DNA of 13,983 nt from an uncultured bacterium (GTDB lineage Bacteria; Cyanobacteriota; Vampirovibrionia; Gastranaerophilales; Gastranaerophilaceae). This document shows, one piece after another, positions 6,804-13,945 of the stretch; positions within the stretch are counted from its first letter, which is position 1, and every line of letters starts with the position of its first letter. The stretch spans positions 1 through 13,983 of the forward strand of contig CALAWF010000104.1 of the NCBI GenBank assembly GCA_937894665.1. The letters run 5' to 3'. Under the pieces are notes generated by a model. It saw only the letters and a program-made list of their open reading frames with translations. It was not told the origin of the DNA and made no database searches. Made by a program: the position numbers and the translations under genes.

Positions 6804-8804
6804 ATGACAGAAGAGATTATTACAACTAAAGAAACCCAACGTAAAAAATACGTCCTCAAAAAAAGACCCATAGTTAAAACTGACTACAAGGTTAATTATG
6901 AGGAAGATTTGAACGATGCACAACTCGAAGCCGTAAAATCTAAAGAAGGACCCATTTTAGTAATCGCCGGAGCCGGTTCCGGAAAAACAAAAACTCTAAC
7001 CTACCGTGTAGCAAGACTCATTGAAGATGGAATCAAACCCGAAAACATTCTGCTTTTAACTTTTACTAAAAAAGCTGCAGCAGAAATGCTATCTCGTGCA
7101 ACAATTGTTCTCGATAACAGATGTGAAAAAGTTGCGGGAGGAACATTCCACTCCTTTGCAAATATTATTTTGAGAAAATATTCTAAACTTTTAGGATTAA
7201 AAAATAACTTTACCATAATGGATAGAACAGATTGCGAAGACGTTATAAACCATATTGTGGGTCAAATGTTTCCTAAAAAAGAAAAAAGATTTCCTAAAAA
7301 ATCAACTCTTTTAGATATTTACTCAAAAAGTATAAACAAAGTTACTCCGACAAAGCAAATTATTGCAGACGAATTTCCCCAATTTGCTCACTGCGAAGAT
7401 AAAATTATTGAAGTTCATAAAGCATATGTTGCTTATAAAAGAGAAAATTCTGTTCTTGATTATGATGACTTGCTTTTATATATAAAATTGCTTTTAGAAA
7501 ATAATGAAGGACTTCGCAAAAGATTATCAAACGAATACAAATACATCATGGTTGATGAATACCAAGATACAAATACACTTCAAGCTGATGTCATCAGACT
7601 TTTAGCATCCGAACATCACAACATTATGGCGGTTGGAGATGATGCTCAAAGTATTTATTCTTTCCGTGGTGCAAATTTCAGAAACATTTTAGATTTTCCA
7701 AAACTTTTTGAAAATACAAAAATTATAAAACTTGAGCAAAATTATCGCAGCACCCAAAATATTTTGAAATTAACAAACGAAATTATTTCCAAAGCAAAAG
7801 AAAAATATACCAAAAATTTATTTTCAAATATTGCATCTCCACAAATTCCGGCTCTAATTTGTGCCAAAGATACCCAAATGGAAGCGGATTTTATTTGCCA
7901 AAGAATACTTGAACTCTTAGATGAAGATATAAGTTTGTCAGATATTTGTGTTTTGACCCGAAATGCTAGAATGTCTTATAACTTGGAAATCGAACTTTCA
8001 AAACGAGCAATCCCGTTCCAAAAATTTGGAGGTCCAAAATTTATGGAAACAGCTCACATAAAAGATATTGTTGCACATTTGAGAGTAATTTTAAATCCTT
8101 ATGATGTTATCAGTTTGACTAGAATTTTATTGCTTTTAAAAGGCGTAGGAGCTTCTACAGTTAATAATATTATGCCGATTATTAAAGGAGATTTAAAGCC
8201 CGATATAAAACTCCTACCATCTAATAAAACACAAAGTTTAACACCATTATTCAATACTCTCGGACAACTTAGAGCTTCTTCCGCAACTAAAAAACCGGAA
8301 GAAATAGTTTCTGCAGTAATAAATTATTACAGACCGATTTTGAAAGATAAATACGATGACTTTTCAAAAAGAGAAAAAGATTTAGATCATTTTGAATATT
8401 TATCAACTCAATATAGCAATCTCGAAGATTTTATCAGTGATTTAGCACTTGAACCACCGGATGCCAGTGTAGAAGGAATGTATAAAAAGAATTCAGATGA
8501 CGAAGCTCTAACAATTTCTACAATCCATTCAGCTAAAGGATTGGAATGGGATAGTGTATTTATAATCGGAGCTGTAGATGGAAGATTTCCAAGTGCATAT
8601 TCTTTTAACTCAGAAGAAGAAATGGACGAGGAACTTAGACTTATGTATGTTGCAACAACACGAGCAAAAAATAATTTATACATAACATACCCTGTTGATA
8701 TGTATGATTATTCAATGAATATGGTATTATCAAAACCATCAAGATTTTTGGATGGAATACCGGATGATATTTTAGAAAGATGGGATATTACAGAAGAGGA
8801 ATAA
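6804..8804 (+). CDS. uvrD: UvrD/PcrA/Rep-family superfamily 1A DNA helicase
   Basis: This 666-residue protein is a 3'-5' ATP-dependent helicase. All motifs are visible in order: Q-motif LNDAQLEAV (Q40), Walker A GAGSGKT (56-62, K61), Ia TFTKKAA (87-93), Walker B DEYQDT (251-256), III VGDDAQSIYSFRGA (277-290), IV LEQNYRS (310-316), V TIHSAKGLEWD (573-583) and VI EELRLMYVATTRAK (609-622). An extra polar N-terminal tail of about 30 residues precedes the Q-motif. The protein stops soon after motif VI, so it lacks the C-terminal Tudor-like RNA-polymerase-binding extension of typical PcrA (usual total about 720-750). UvrD, PcrA and Rep cannot be told apart by eye. It is followed by rnhA after six bases, which suggests a joint role in removing R-loops or resolving replication-transcription conflicts. 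A strong promoter and GGGGAG precede it. Confidence 0.95.
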   Translation: MTEEIITTKETQRKKYVLKKRPIVKTDYKVNYEEDLNDAQLEAVKSKEGPILVIAGAGSGKTKTLTYRVARLIEDGIKPENILLLTFTKKAAAEMLSRATIVLDNRCEKVAGGTFHSFANIILRKYSKLLGLKNNFTIMDRTDCEDVINHIVGQMFPKKEKRFPKKSTLLDIYSKSINKVTPTKQIIADEFPQFAHCEDKIIEVHKAYVAYKRENSVLDYDDLLLYIKLLLENNEGLRKRLSNEYKYIMVDEYQDTNTLQADVIRLLASEHHNIMAVGDDAQSIYSFRGANFRNILDFPKLFENTKIIKLEQNYRSTQNILKLTNEIISKAKEKYTKNLFSNIASPQIPALICAKDTQMEADFICQRILELLDEDISLSDICVLTRNARMSYNLEIELSKRAIPFQKFGGPKFMETAHIKDIVAHLRVILNPYDVISLTRILLLLKGVGASTVNNIMPIIKGDLKPDIKLLPSNKTQSLTPLFNTLGQLRASSATKKPEEIVSAVINYYRPILKDKYDDFSKREKDLDHFEYLSTQYSNLEDFISDLALEPPDASVEGMYKKNSDDEALTISTIHSAKGLEWDSVFIIGAVDGRFPSAYSFNSEEEMDEELRLMYVATTRAKNNLYITYPVDMYDYSMNMVLSKPSRFLDGIPDDILERWDITEEE

Positions 8805-8810
8805 CAAATA

Positions 8811-9293
8811 ATGATTATAAAAATTTATACAGACGGAGCATGCAGCGGAAACCCTGGTAAAGGAGGTTACGGGACAATACTCTACGCCGAAGACGAAAAT
8901 GGTAATATCCACAAAAAAGAATTAACCCAAGGCTACAAAGTTACAACTAACAACCGTATGGAACTTTTAGCCGCTATCGTAGGATTAGAAGCACTAAAAA
9001 AGCCTAGCACGGTAGAATTAACTTCTGATTCAAAATATCTGGTTGATGCGTTTAATCAAAAATGGGTAGATGGCTGGATTAAAAGAGGATGGAAAGGTTC
9101 AAATAAACAACCCGTAAAAAACCAAGACCTTTGGAAACGTCTTTTAAAAGCCAAGGAACCGCACAATGTTAAATTCATCTGGATAAAAGGGCATAACGGA
9201 CACGAATTTAACGAACGTTGCGACCAAATGGCAGTAGCATCAGCCAATAGCGACAACTTGTTAGACGACACAGGGTGTATACCTAACACTTAA
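8811..9293 (+). CDS. rnhA: Ribonuclease HI
   Basis: This complete 160-residue RNase HI cuts the RNA strand of RNA-DNA hybrids using two divalent metal ions. The active site is intact: D8 in IYTDGACSGNPG, E51 in NNRMELLA, D73 in LTSDSKY, H128 in IKGHNGH and D138 in NERCDQMA. The basic handle region WVDGWIKRGWKGS (85-97) is present, as in the E. coli enzyme. The short C-terminal tail after NERCDQMAVA is polar. The ATG follows the helicase stop after six bases, and AGAGGA inside the end of the helicase gene is its ribosome binding site, so both come from one mRNA. No intrinsic terminator with a U-run follows; instead there is a bulged inverted repeat downstream. Confidence 0.97.
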   Translation: MIIKIYTDGACSGNPGKGGYGTILYAEDENGNIHKKELTQGYKVTTNNRMELLAAIVGLEALKKPSTVELTSDSKYLVDAFNQKWVDGWIKRGWKGSNKQPVKNQDLWKRLLKAKEPHNVKFIWIKGHNGHEFNERCDQMAVASANSDNLLDDTGCIPNT

Positions 9294-9315
9294 ACTGTAA
9301 AATATTTGTTACAAG

Positions 9316-9368
9316 CGTAGAAATTAATTTGAAACTCAATCATGTTTGCGTTATGATTGAGTTCTACG
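9316..9368. repeat. Bulged inverted repeat (large hairpin) between rnhA and the next gene
   Basis: The inner arms AACTCAATCAT (9333-9343) and ATGATTGAGTT (9353-9363) pair perfectly over 11 bases around a nine-base loop. Outside, CGTAG (9316-9320) pairs with CTACG (9364-9368), leaving a one-sided bulge of 12 bases (9321-9332). The right arm is thus continuous through 16 bases. No T-run follows on either strand, so it is not a standard intrinsic terminator. It could be a processed 3' end, an RNA stability element or a protein site. It is the main content of the 124-base gap here. Confidence 0.6.
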
Positions 9369-9417
9369 AAAATGGATTGTAAAATTATACATTAACCAAA
9401 GAAATCTGGGAGAAAAA

Positions 9418-10350
9418 ATGAAAATTACCTCTATTAATACCCTTAATTTTGAAGCTCAAAAAGCAGATACACAAGCAACAGAAACAACTAAGAAAAAACA
9501 TAAAAAAGAAAAAAAATATGTTGACCCGTTAGCAAACTGGCCAATGAGAGGTTTGGGCTACACTAATGATATTGGTGTTGCGATTAGTGAAATCGCCCCA
9601 ACAGCATCCAGACTTTTTTGGGTGCCATCTTTGATGTATTTTGGTGCGGATGTTTATGACAAATACAAAAACAAAGGTAACAAATACGATCCAAATGGAC
9701 CAAGAGCGTTCTCACAAGCTGTATTCCAAGCATTTGCAAGTATTATTCTTCCTGCAACTTTTGGACACATCGGGCAGAGTGCGTTTTCTCAACTAGATAA
9801 ATATAAAGGCGAAAAGATTTCTACAAACGCAAAAGAACAAACTCTTCGTTTCATCAAACATCACGCCGCAGAACATGACATCTTCAATACAACAAGAAAC
9901 AAAGAAGATATTATAAATAATTTTGTCCAAAATTTTGAAATATTCTCAAAAGATAAAAAAGAAGTATATAAAACTAAAAATATATTTGTTAAAACTTATG
10001 ATAAATTATTAGCAAACTGCAAACGTGGAGCAATCGCTAATACAGAACCTGAAAAATTAAAAGCATTTGCTAAACGTGAATTCACAAAAGTTTTAGAAAA
10101 TTGTAACAACAAAGAAGCCCTAGGAGCTAATCTTGATAAACAAATTTTCAAACTAAAAGCATGGAAATCTCTAGGCTCATTTGCAGTTTTATTATTAACA
10201 GTAAAACCTATCGATATGTTTACTGAAAACGTAATTATTAAAAAATGTGTTAAACCGCAAATGGATTACCTAAACAAACAACATTCAAAGATGGAAAATT
10301 TTGCACAATCACCAAAAGAAGATAAGCAAACTTCTGAAAAAACAGCTTAA
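9418..10350 (+). CDS. Membrane-associated protein of unknown function
   Basis: I do not recognise a named domain in this 310-residue protein. It begins MKITSINTLNFEAQ, followed by a polar tail with a Lys-rich patch (about 25-33) and the segment YVDPLANWPMRGLGY. Three hydrophobic stretches could enter or lie on a membrane: about 52-79 (ending WVPSLMYFGADVYDKY), 97-121 (AFSQAVFQAFASIILPATFG) and 249-270 (KSLGSFAVLLLTV). Between the second and third is a charged, helical region of about 125 residues with two Cys (C201, C229). The C-terminus is polar. There is no classical signal peptide. The N-terminal pattern and the 'FQAFASIILP' block resemble uncharacterised proteins I associate with Gastranaerophilales, from memory only. 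GGGAG lies upstream of the ATG. The gene appears to be transcribed alone or with the DUF2130 gene 54 bases downstream. Confidence 0.75.
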   Translation: MKITSINTLNFEAQKADTQATETTKKKHKKEKKYVDPLANWPMRGLGYTNDIGVAISEIAPTASRLFWVPSLMYFGADVYDKYKNKGNKYDPNGPRAFSQAVFQAFASIILPATFGHIGQSAFSQLDKYKGEKISTNAKEQTLRFIKHHAAEHDIFNTTRNKEDIINNFVQNFEIFSKDKKEVYKTKNIFVKTYDKLLANCKRGAIANTEPEKLKAFAKREFTKVLENCNNKEALGANLDKQIFKLKAWKSLGSFAVLLLTVKPIDMFTENVIIKKCVKPQMDYLNKQHSKMENFAQSPKEDKQTSEKTA

Positions 10351-10390
10351 TCTCTTTTCTTAATTTCGTAATAATGCTAATATTATTTTG

Positions 10391-10396
10391 GAAGGG
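10391..10396 (+). promoter_or_regulatory. Ribosome binding site deciding the DUF2130 start
   Basis: GAAGGG lies eight bases before ATG at 10405. An upstream in-frame GTG at 10396 overlaps this site and has no ribosome binding site of its own at a workable distance, so the ATG is preferred. Confidence 0.6.
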
Positions 10397-10404
10397 TGAA
10401 GGTT

Positions 10405-11703
10405 ATGCAAGAAATTAAATGTCCAAAATGTGGAGAAGTTTTTCAGGTAGATGAGTCCGGATATTCAGCTATCGTTCAACAAGTTCGAGATAAGGAGTTC
10501 TCTAAAGAATTAAAAAGTAGAGAAGCTCAATTTGAACTTGAAAAAGATAATGCGGTTCAACTCGCAAAACTTGCCATTGAAAAAGATTACAGCGAAAAAC
10601 TTACTCAAAAAGACTCCGAAATTGCAAAACTAAAGGCCGATATTACAACAGAACAAATTTCAAAAAAATCAGAAATTAGTGAGACTATTGCCCAAAAAGA
10701 TAAGGAAATAATTGAGCTTAAAAATCAACTTGCAACTTTTGATAAAGATAAAGAACTGGAATTGACAAAACTTGTCAACAAAATGAATACAGAGCTTTCT
10801 GAAAAAGATAACTGCATTGCAAAACTAAACAATGAAAAAGAATTAACTCAAAAAGAATCACAACTGAAAGAACAATCTCTAAAAGACCAATACGAAGAAA
10901 AACTTCGCTTCAAAGATGAAGAAATCGCACGTTATAAAGATTTCAAAGCAAAACTTTCAACCAAAATGGTCGGAGAAAGCCTTGAGCAACATTGTGAAAT
11001 TGAATTTAACAAACTCAGAGCAACAGGATTTCAAAAGGCGTATTTTGAAAAAGATAATGATGCCAAAACAGGCAGCAAAGGGGATTATATCTACAGAGAA
11101 AGCGATCCGGAAGGCGGAGAATTCATCTCTATTATGTTTGAAATGAAAAACGAAATGGATTCAACTTCTACCAAAAAGAAAAATGAAGATTTTCTAAAAG
11201 AATTAGACAAAGACCGTAAAGAGAAAAAATGTGAATATGCAGTTCTTGTATCATTACTAGAACCGGAAAATGAATTGTATAATTCAGGAATTGTTGATAT
11301 GTCGCACAGATACCCTAAAATGTACGTTATTCGTCCGCAATTCTTTATCCCAATCATCACACTTTTGCGTAATGCGTCTTTAAATTCTTTAGAATACAGA
11401 AAAGAATTAGCCGTAATCAAGGCTCAAAATATTGATGTTTCAAATTTTGAAGCACAGATGAATGATTTCAAAGAAAAATTTGCAAAAAACTATGAACTTG
11501 CAAGCAGAAAATTCAATACAGCAATCGAGGAAATTGATAAAACAATTGACCATTTGCAAAAAACGAAAGAAGCATTGTTATCATCAGAAAATAATCTTCG
11601 CCTAGCAAATAATAAAGCCGAAGATTTGACAATAAAACGACTTACAAGAAATAATCCGACAATGGAAGCAAAATTTGCAGAATTAAAAAACTCTGACAAA
11701 TAA
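10405..11703 (+). CDS. DUF2130 coiled-coil protein with PD-(D/E)XK-like core
   Basis: The protein is 432 residues from ATG at 10405. It starts with half a zinc ribbon, KCPKCGEVF (C6, C9), then a long charged coiled coil from about 25 to 180 with repeated 'QKDKEI' and 'EKDxxIAKL' heptads. The conserved globular part (about 185-335) matches the DUF2130 family: GESLEQHCEIEFN, KTGSKGDYIYRE, IMFEMKNE, NEDFLKELDKDR, LVSLLEPENELYN and VIRPQFFIPIITLLRNA. D227 in KGDY and E246-x-K248 in FEMK fit the D...ExK arrangement of PD-(D/E)XK nucleases, with E194 or E198 as a possible helix Glu. Nuclease activity is an inference. A second coiled coil fills the C-terminus. A beta-carbonic anhydrase gene follows after 28 bases on the same strand. 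Confidence 0.88.
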   Translation: MQEIKCPKCGEVFQVDESGYSAIVQQVRDKEFSKELKSREAQFELEKDNAVQLAKLAIEKDYSEKLTQKDSEIAKLKADITTEQISKKSEISETIAQKDKEIIELKNQLATFDKDKELELTKLVNKMNTELSEKDNCIAKLNNEKELTQKESQLKEQSLKDQYEEKLRFKDEEIARYKDFKAKLSTKMVGESLEQHCEIEFNKLRATGFQKAYFEKDNDAKTGSKGDYIYRESDPEGGEFISIMFEMKNEMDSTSTKKKNEDFLKELDKDRKEKKCEYAVLVSLLEPENELYNSGIVDMSHRYPKMYVIRPQFFIPIITLLRNASLNSLEYRKELAVIKAQNIDVSNFEAQMNDFKEKFAKNYELASRKFNTAIEEIDKTIDHLQKTKEALLSSENNLRLANNKAEDLTIKRLTRNNPTMEAKFAELKNSDK

Positions 11704-11731
11704 TCCGTTTCACAAAATCTGGAGAGAAAAA

Positions 11732-12337
11732 ATGAACATACCTGAAAAAGCAAAAAACGAACTTGAAAAATTATTAAAAGGGAATAAAAATTTTATAAAT
11801 GGGACACCAACAGCAAAAAATATGTGCCTTTCAACATTGCAAAAACTTGCACTATACCAAGAACCGTACGCTTGTGTTCTCAGTTGTTCAGATTCAAGAG
11901 TTGTACCGGAAATCATCTTTGATTGTGGAATAGGAGAACTTTTTGTTGTTAGAGTTGCAGGAATTACTGTTGGTCCAAATGTTTTAGAAAGTCTTGAATA
12001 TGCAGTAAAAAAACTCCATGTTCCCCTACTTATCTTGCTTGGACATGACGATTGCGGAGTAATGTCTTACGCAAACGAACATTATCCCGAAGTTACAGAT
12101 AATTTTCAATCAATTTTGAAATGTGTTTATCCTGTCATTGACCATGCCGGTCAAATGGATTGTAATAACAAATTTGCAAGAAAACATACCGTATGGGTCG
12201 AAGATTATATTATGCAAAACTCAAATATTATCAAAACCGCCGTTGATAAGGGAGATTTGTACATTGCAAAATGCCACTTTGACCATAACACGGGCGAAGT
12301 TTATTTAATCGATAGAGATTTAAACAAAGTTACTTAA
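11732..12337 (+). CDS. Beta-class carbonic anhydrase
   Basis: The 201-residue enzyme hydrates CO2 to bicarbonate with a zinc ion. Zinc ligands C52, H105 and C108 are clear in CSDSRVVPE and LGHDDCG, together with the Asp-Arg dyad D54-R56 that governs ligand exchange. FVVRVAG (71-77) and the helix NVLESLEYAVKKL are typical of the family. The family's usual Asn after RVAG is Ile here (RVAGITVGP), a small deviation. The C-terminus has CHFDHNTGEVYLID, matching the closing strand of the family. GGAGAG lies upstream of the ATG. It probably shares an mRNA with the DUF2130 gene. Its stop region overlaps the convergent thioredoxin gene by eight bases. The Can/CynT subgroup was not resolved. Confidence 0.95.
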   Translation: MNIPEKAKNELEKLLKGNKNFINGTPTAKNMCLSTLQKLALYQEPYACVLSCSDSRVVPEIIFDCGIGELFVVRVAGITVGPNVLESLEYAVKKLHVPLLILLGHDDCGVMSYANEHYPEVTDNFQSILKCVYPVIDHAGQMDCNNKFARKHTVWVEDYIMQNSNIIKTAVDKGDLYIAKCHFDHNTGEVYLIDRDLNKVT

Positions 12338-12635
12338 TATAATCCATTAATCGATTTAACAGTTGGGATTTTTCATGAAATCCGACAAATTGTGCTATTT
12401 TTTCACCATCTTTGAGAAGCACAAATGTCGGGAATCCGCTTATGCCAAATTTTTGAGCTAAATTAGGACACTCGTCCCCATCAACCAACCCAATCCACAT
12501 GTCGGAATCTTTCAAACTCTCTAGTTCAATTCTTTGGTTTCTGCAATATGTACACCAAGTTGTATAAAACTCAACCAACTTCAAACCTTTTGATGTTTCA
12601 CTTTCAAAATTATCATTATTCAATTCTACTAACAT
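12330..12635 (-). CDS. Thioredoxin-like protein with CTYC active site
   Basis: This 101-residue protein has the full thioredoxin fold and no signal peptide, so it is cytoplasmic. LVEFYTTWCTYC carries the redox pair C28 and C31, and GISGFPTFVLLKDGEKIAQFVG contains the cis-Pro (P69 by position in GFPT) and the usual hydrophobic strand. The active site is CTYC rather than the classical CGPC, which in this family shifts redox potential and partner choice. It may therefore be a specialised disulfide reductase or oxidase rather than the main thioredoxin. A consensus GGAGG stands six bases before the ATG. It is convergent with the carbonic anhydrase, and the DUF2971 gene lies upstream on the same strand with a 73-base gap. 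No thioredoxin reductase is nearby. Confidence 0.92.
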   Translation of the reverse strand: MLVELNNDNFESETSKGLKLVEFYTTWCTYCRNQRIELESLKDSDMWIGLVDGDECPNLAQKFGISGFPTFVLLKDGEKIAQFVGFHEKSQLLNRLMDYIK

Positions 12636-12708
12636 AACTAACCTCCAATTTGAGTAAGATTATTTTATCTCAAGCCCAAAATCTTTTCATTAAACATTTG
12701 GAGAATTT

Positions 12709-13620
12709 TTAATATCTCAACGGAATTTTTGAACGAAAAACTTGCTTATCCTCGTAGCCAAAATTCATCAACATTCTATTGGTACTTGTATAAAAAATAT
12801 TTTCATCAAATGTCGGTCCGATATTTATTGAAGTTACAGACTCTTTAGAGAATTTGTACTCTAAATAAGGCACAAACAGACCGTTTTTCTCAACGACTTT
12901 TGTAGGCTTTGAATTCTCTGTCCCAAAAGCATTTACCATAACTATCCTATATTCATGCTCATTTTTGAATTGCGGATTTTTAAAAAAGATACTAACAATG
13001 CTCAAAACATCAATCAATTCAAACAAAATATCAAAAAGTTTAACTTCATTTGTCTTTTTACATTTCAACGCACGGTTAAAAAGCATATTCCATTTTTTGA
13101 AAATAGCATGAATAATTTTGACCTGCTTTTGCTTATCATAAATTACACTTCCAAAAATCGGAAGATAATTATTTTCTGTCATTTCAGCTATTAATTTTTT
13201 CTTGTCAAAACCAATATTATACCCTGTGTAATTTTTGCCCTTTGCATAATTGTTCCACAAAGTCAAATTATCACTCTCTGTAGAAAAAGAGGTTGTAAAA
13301 TATTCCAATTTATTCCTAAAATCATTTTCCCCATCCACAATATGTTTGTACTTATTAGAAAAATGAGTTTTAATTTTTCCAAACAAATCAGGATTAAGCT
13401 CAGGAATTTCATCTATCAACTTAACAATCAAGCGGTAAGAATAAGCAATTTCTTCTTTGTCATTAAGATACAATGCGTTAGAAAAACGCAGTGTTCCTCC
13501 GGATAAAATATTCAACAACTTTTCAGGCTTTGTATAGTGATAAATTGTACAATTTGCATCATTATCCAAAACCTTTTTTATCTTCGGAATTTTTTCCAGC
13601 AAAACATCATAATAAGACAT
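12709..13620 (-). CDS. DUF2971 family protein
   Basis: This 303-residue protein matches the DUF2971 pattern. IYHYTKPEKLLNILSGGTLRFSN (27-48) resembles the family's LYHYTs...l..Il..g.lr.s opening. YLNDKEE (51-57), LTLWNNYAKG with W122, YNIGFD (134-139) and the C-terminal FKNEHEYRI (218-226) complete the usual landmarks. The biochemical role of the family is not established to my knowledge. The HYT opening and the late Glu resemble the spacing in ADP-ribosyltransferase-fold proteins, but this is speculation. The ATG at 13620 is chosen over an in-frame TTG one codon earlier because GAAGAGG lies seven bases before it. The gene has its own extended -10 promoter. A 52-codon gene lies just upstream on the same strand, and the surroundings look richer in A+T than the housekeeping genes. 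Confidence 0.8.
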   Translation of the reverse strand: MSYYDVLLEKIPKIKKVLDNDANCTIYHYTKPEKLLNILSGGTLRFSNALYLNDKEEIAYSYRLIVKLIDEIPELNPDLFGKIKTHFSNKYKHIVDGENDFRNKLEYFTTSFSTESDNLTLWNNYAKGKNYTGYNIGFDKKKLIAEMTENNYLPIFGSVIYDKQKQVKIIHAIFKKWNMLFNRALKCKKTNEVKLFDILFELIDVLSIVSIFFKNPQFKNEHEYRIVMVNAFGTENSKPTKVVEKNGLFVPYLEYKFSKESVTSINIGPTFDENIFYTSTNRMLMNFGYEDKQVFRSKIPLRY

Positions 13621-13647
13621 CAAGAAACCTCTTCAAACTATATTCTC

Positions 13648-13656
13648 ATTATAACA
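13648..13656 (-). promoter_or_regulatory. Extended -10 promoter for the DUF2971 gene
   Basis: On the minus strand TGTTATAAT is a perfect extended -10 (TGnTATAAT). Only a poor -35 match lies upstream, as is usual for extended -10 promoters. Transcription would start near 13641, leaving about 20 leader bases with the GAAGAGG ribosome binding site. It sits in the 61-base gap after the 52-codon gene. Confidence 0.65.
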
Positions 13657-13681
13657 TATTTTGCAACTTTTTACGAAATTA

Positions 13682-13840
13682 TTATTTTTTCAAAGAAGAT
13701 TCCAAACGTTTTTTGATTTGCAAAACTTCTTCTTTAGTTAAATACTTGTGAAATTTAGAAAATTCTTCCATAATTTCCCAAGAAGAATAATTTCTTGTTT
13801 CTACTTTTTTAATCCAATCGTTAACTTCCTTTGTAATCAT
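13682..13840 (-). CDS. 52-residue small protein of unknown function
   Basis: A complete small gene: ATG at 13840 (minus strand), TAA at 13682-13684, 52 residues. AAGGAG is placed six bases before the ATG and a near-consensus promoter stands upstream, both stronger than at most genes here, which argues that it is real. The peptide starts MITKEVNDWIKKVETRNY and ends KKRLESSLKK. It is charged, probably all helical, with aromatic residues (W9, Y18, W21, F27, F30, Y33) and no hydrophobic segment, so it is likely soluble. I do not recognise a family. It is followed after 61 bases by the DUF2971 gene, which has its own promoter. A regulator or antitoxin role is possible but unproven. Confidence 0.7.
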   Translation of the reverse strand: MITKEVNDWIKKVETRNYSSWEIMEEFSKFHKYLTKEEVLQIKKRLESSLKK

Positions 13841-13879
13841 GAAAACTCCTTTTTATTTTTTATACTAAACGACAAAACT

Positions 13880-13908
13880 ATTATAACTATTTTTCAAAAA
13901 TTTGTAAA
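13880..13908 (-). promoter_or_regulatory. Near-consensus sigma-70 promoter for the 52-codon gene
   Basis: On the minus strand TTTACA (13908-13903, five of six), a 17-base spacer and a perfect TATAAT (13885-13880) precede the small gene. Transcription would start around 13873, with a leader of about 33 bases that contains AAGGAG. This is the best promoter match in the window. Confidence 0.75.
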
Positions 13909-13945
13909 ATATTCTAATAGAAATAATTCATGCTCAATACGTATA

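Noticed and set aside
7264..7308. Short imperfect tandem repeat TTTCCTAAAAAA in the helicase gene
   Set aside because: Only two copies coding FPKK twice within a lysine-rich loop; likely chance in A-rich coding DNA.
9333..9363. Hairpin read as an intrinsic terminator for rnhA
   Set aside because: No T-run follows the stem on either strand and the stem is AT-rich, so it is reported only as an inverted repeat.
10396..10404. GTG start three codons earlier for the DUF2130 protein
   Set aside because: The GTG overlaps the GAAGGG ribosome binding site, which is ideally placed for the ATG at 10405.
9403..11734. Similar leaders (AATCTGG..AGAAAAAATG) before the genes at 9418 and 11732
   Set aside because: The shared part is mainly the Shine-Dalgarno and A-run, common in this AT-rich genome; not enough to claim a regulatory motif.
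11490..11916. Minus-strand open frames opposite the DUF2130 end and carbonic anhydrase start
   Set aside because: Ser/Phe-rich antisense shadows of Glu/Lys-rich coiled-coil coding sequence.
13621..13623. TTG start for the DUF2971 protein
   Set aside because: The adjacent ATG at 13620 has better codon and spacing to GAAGAGG.
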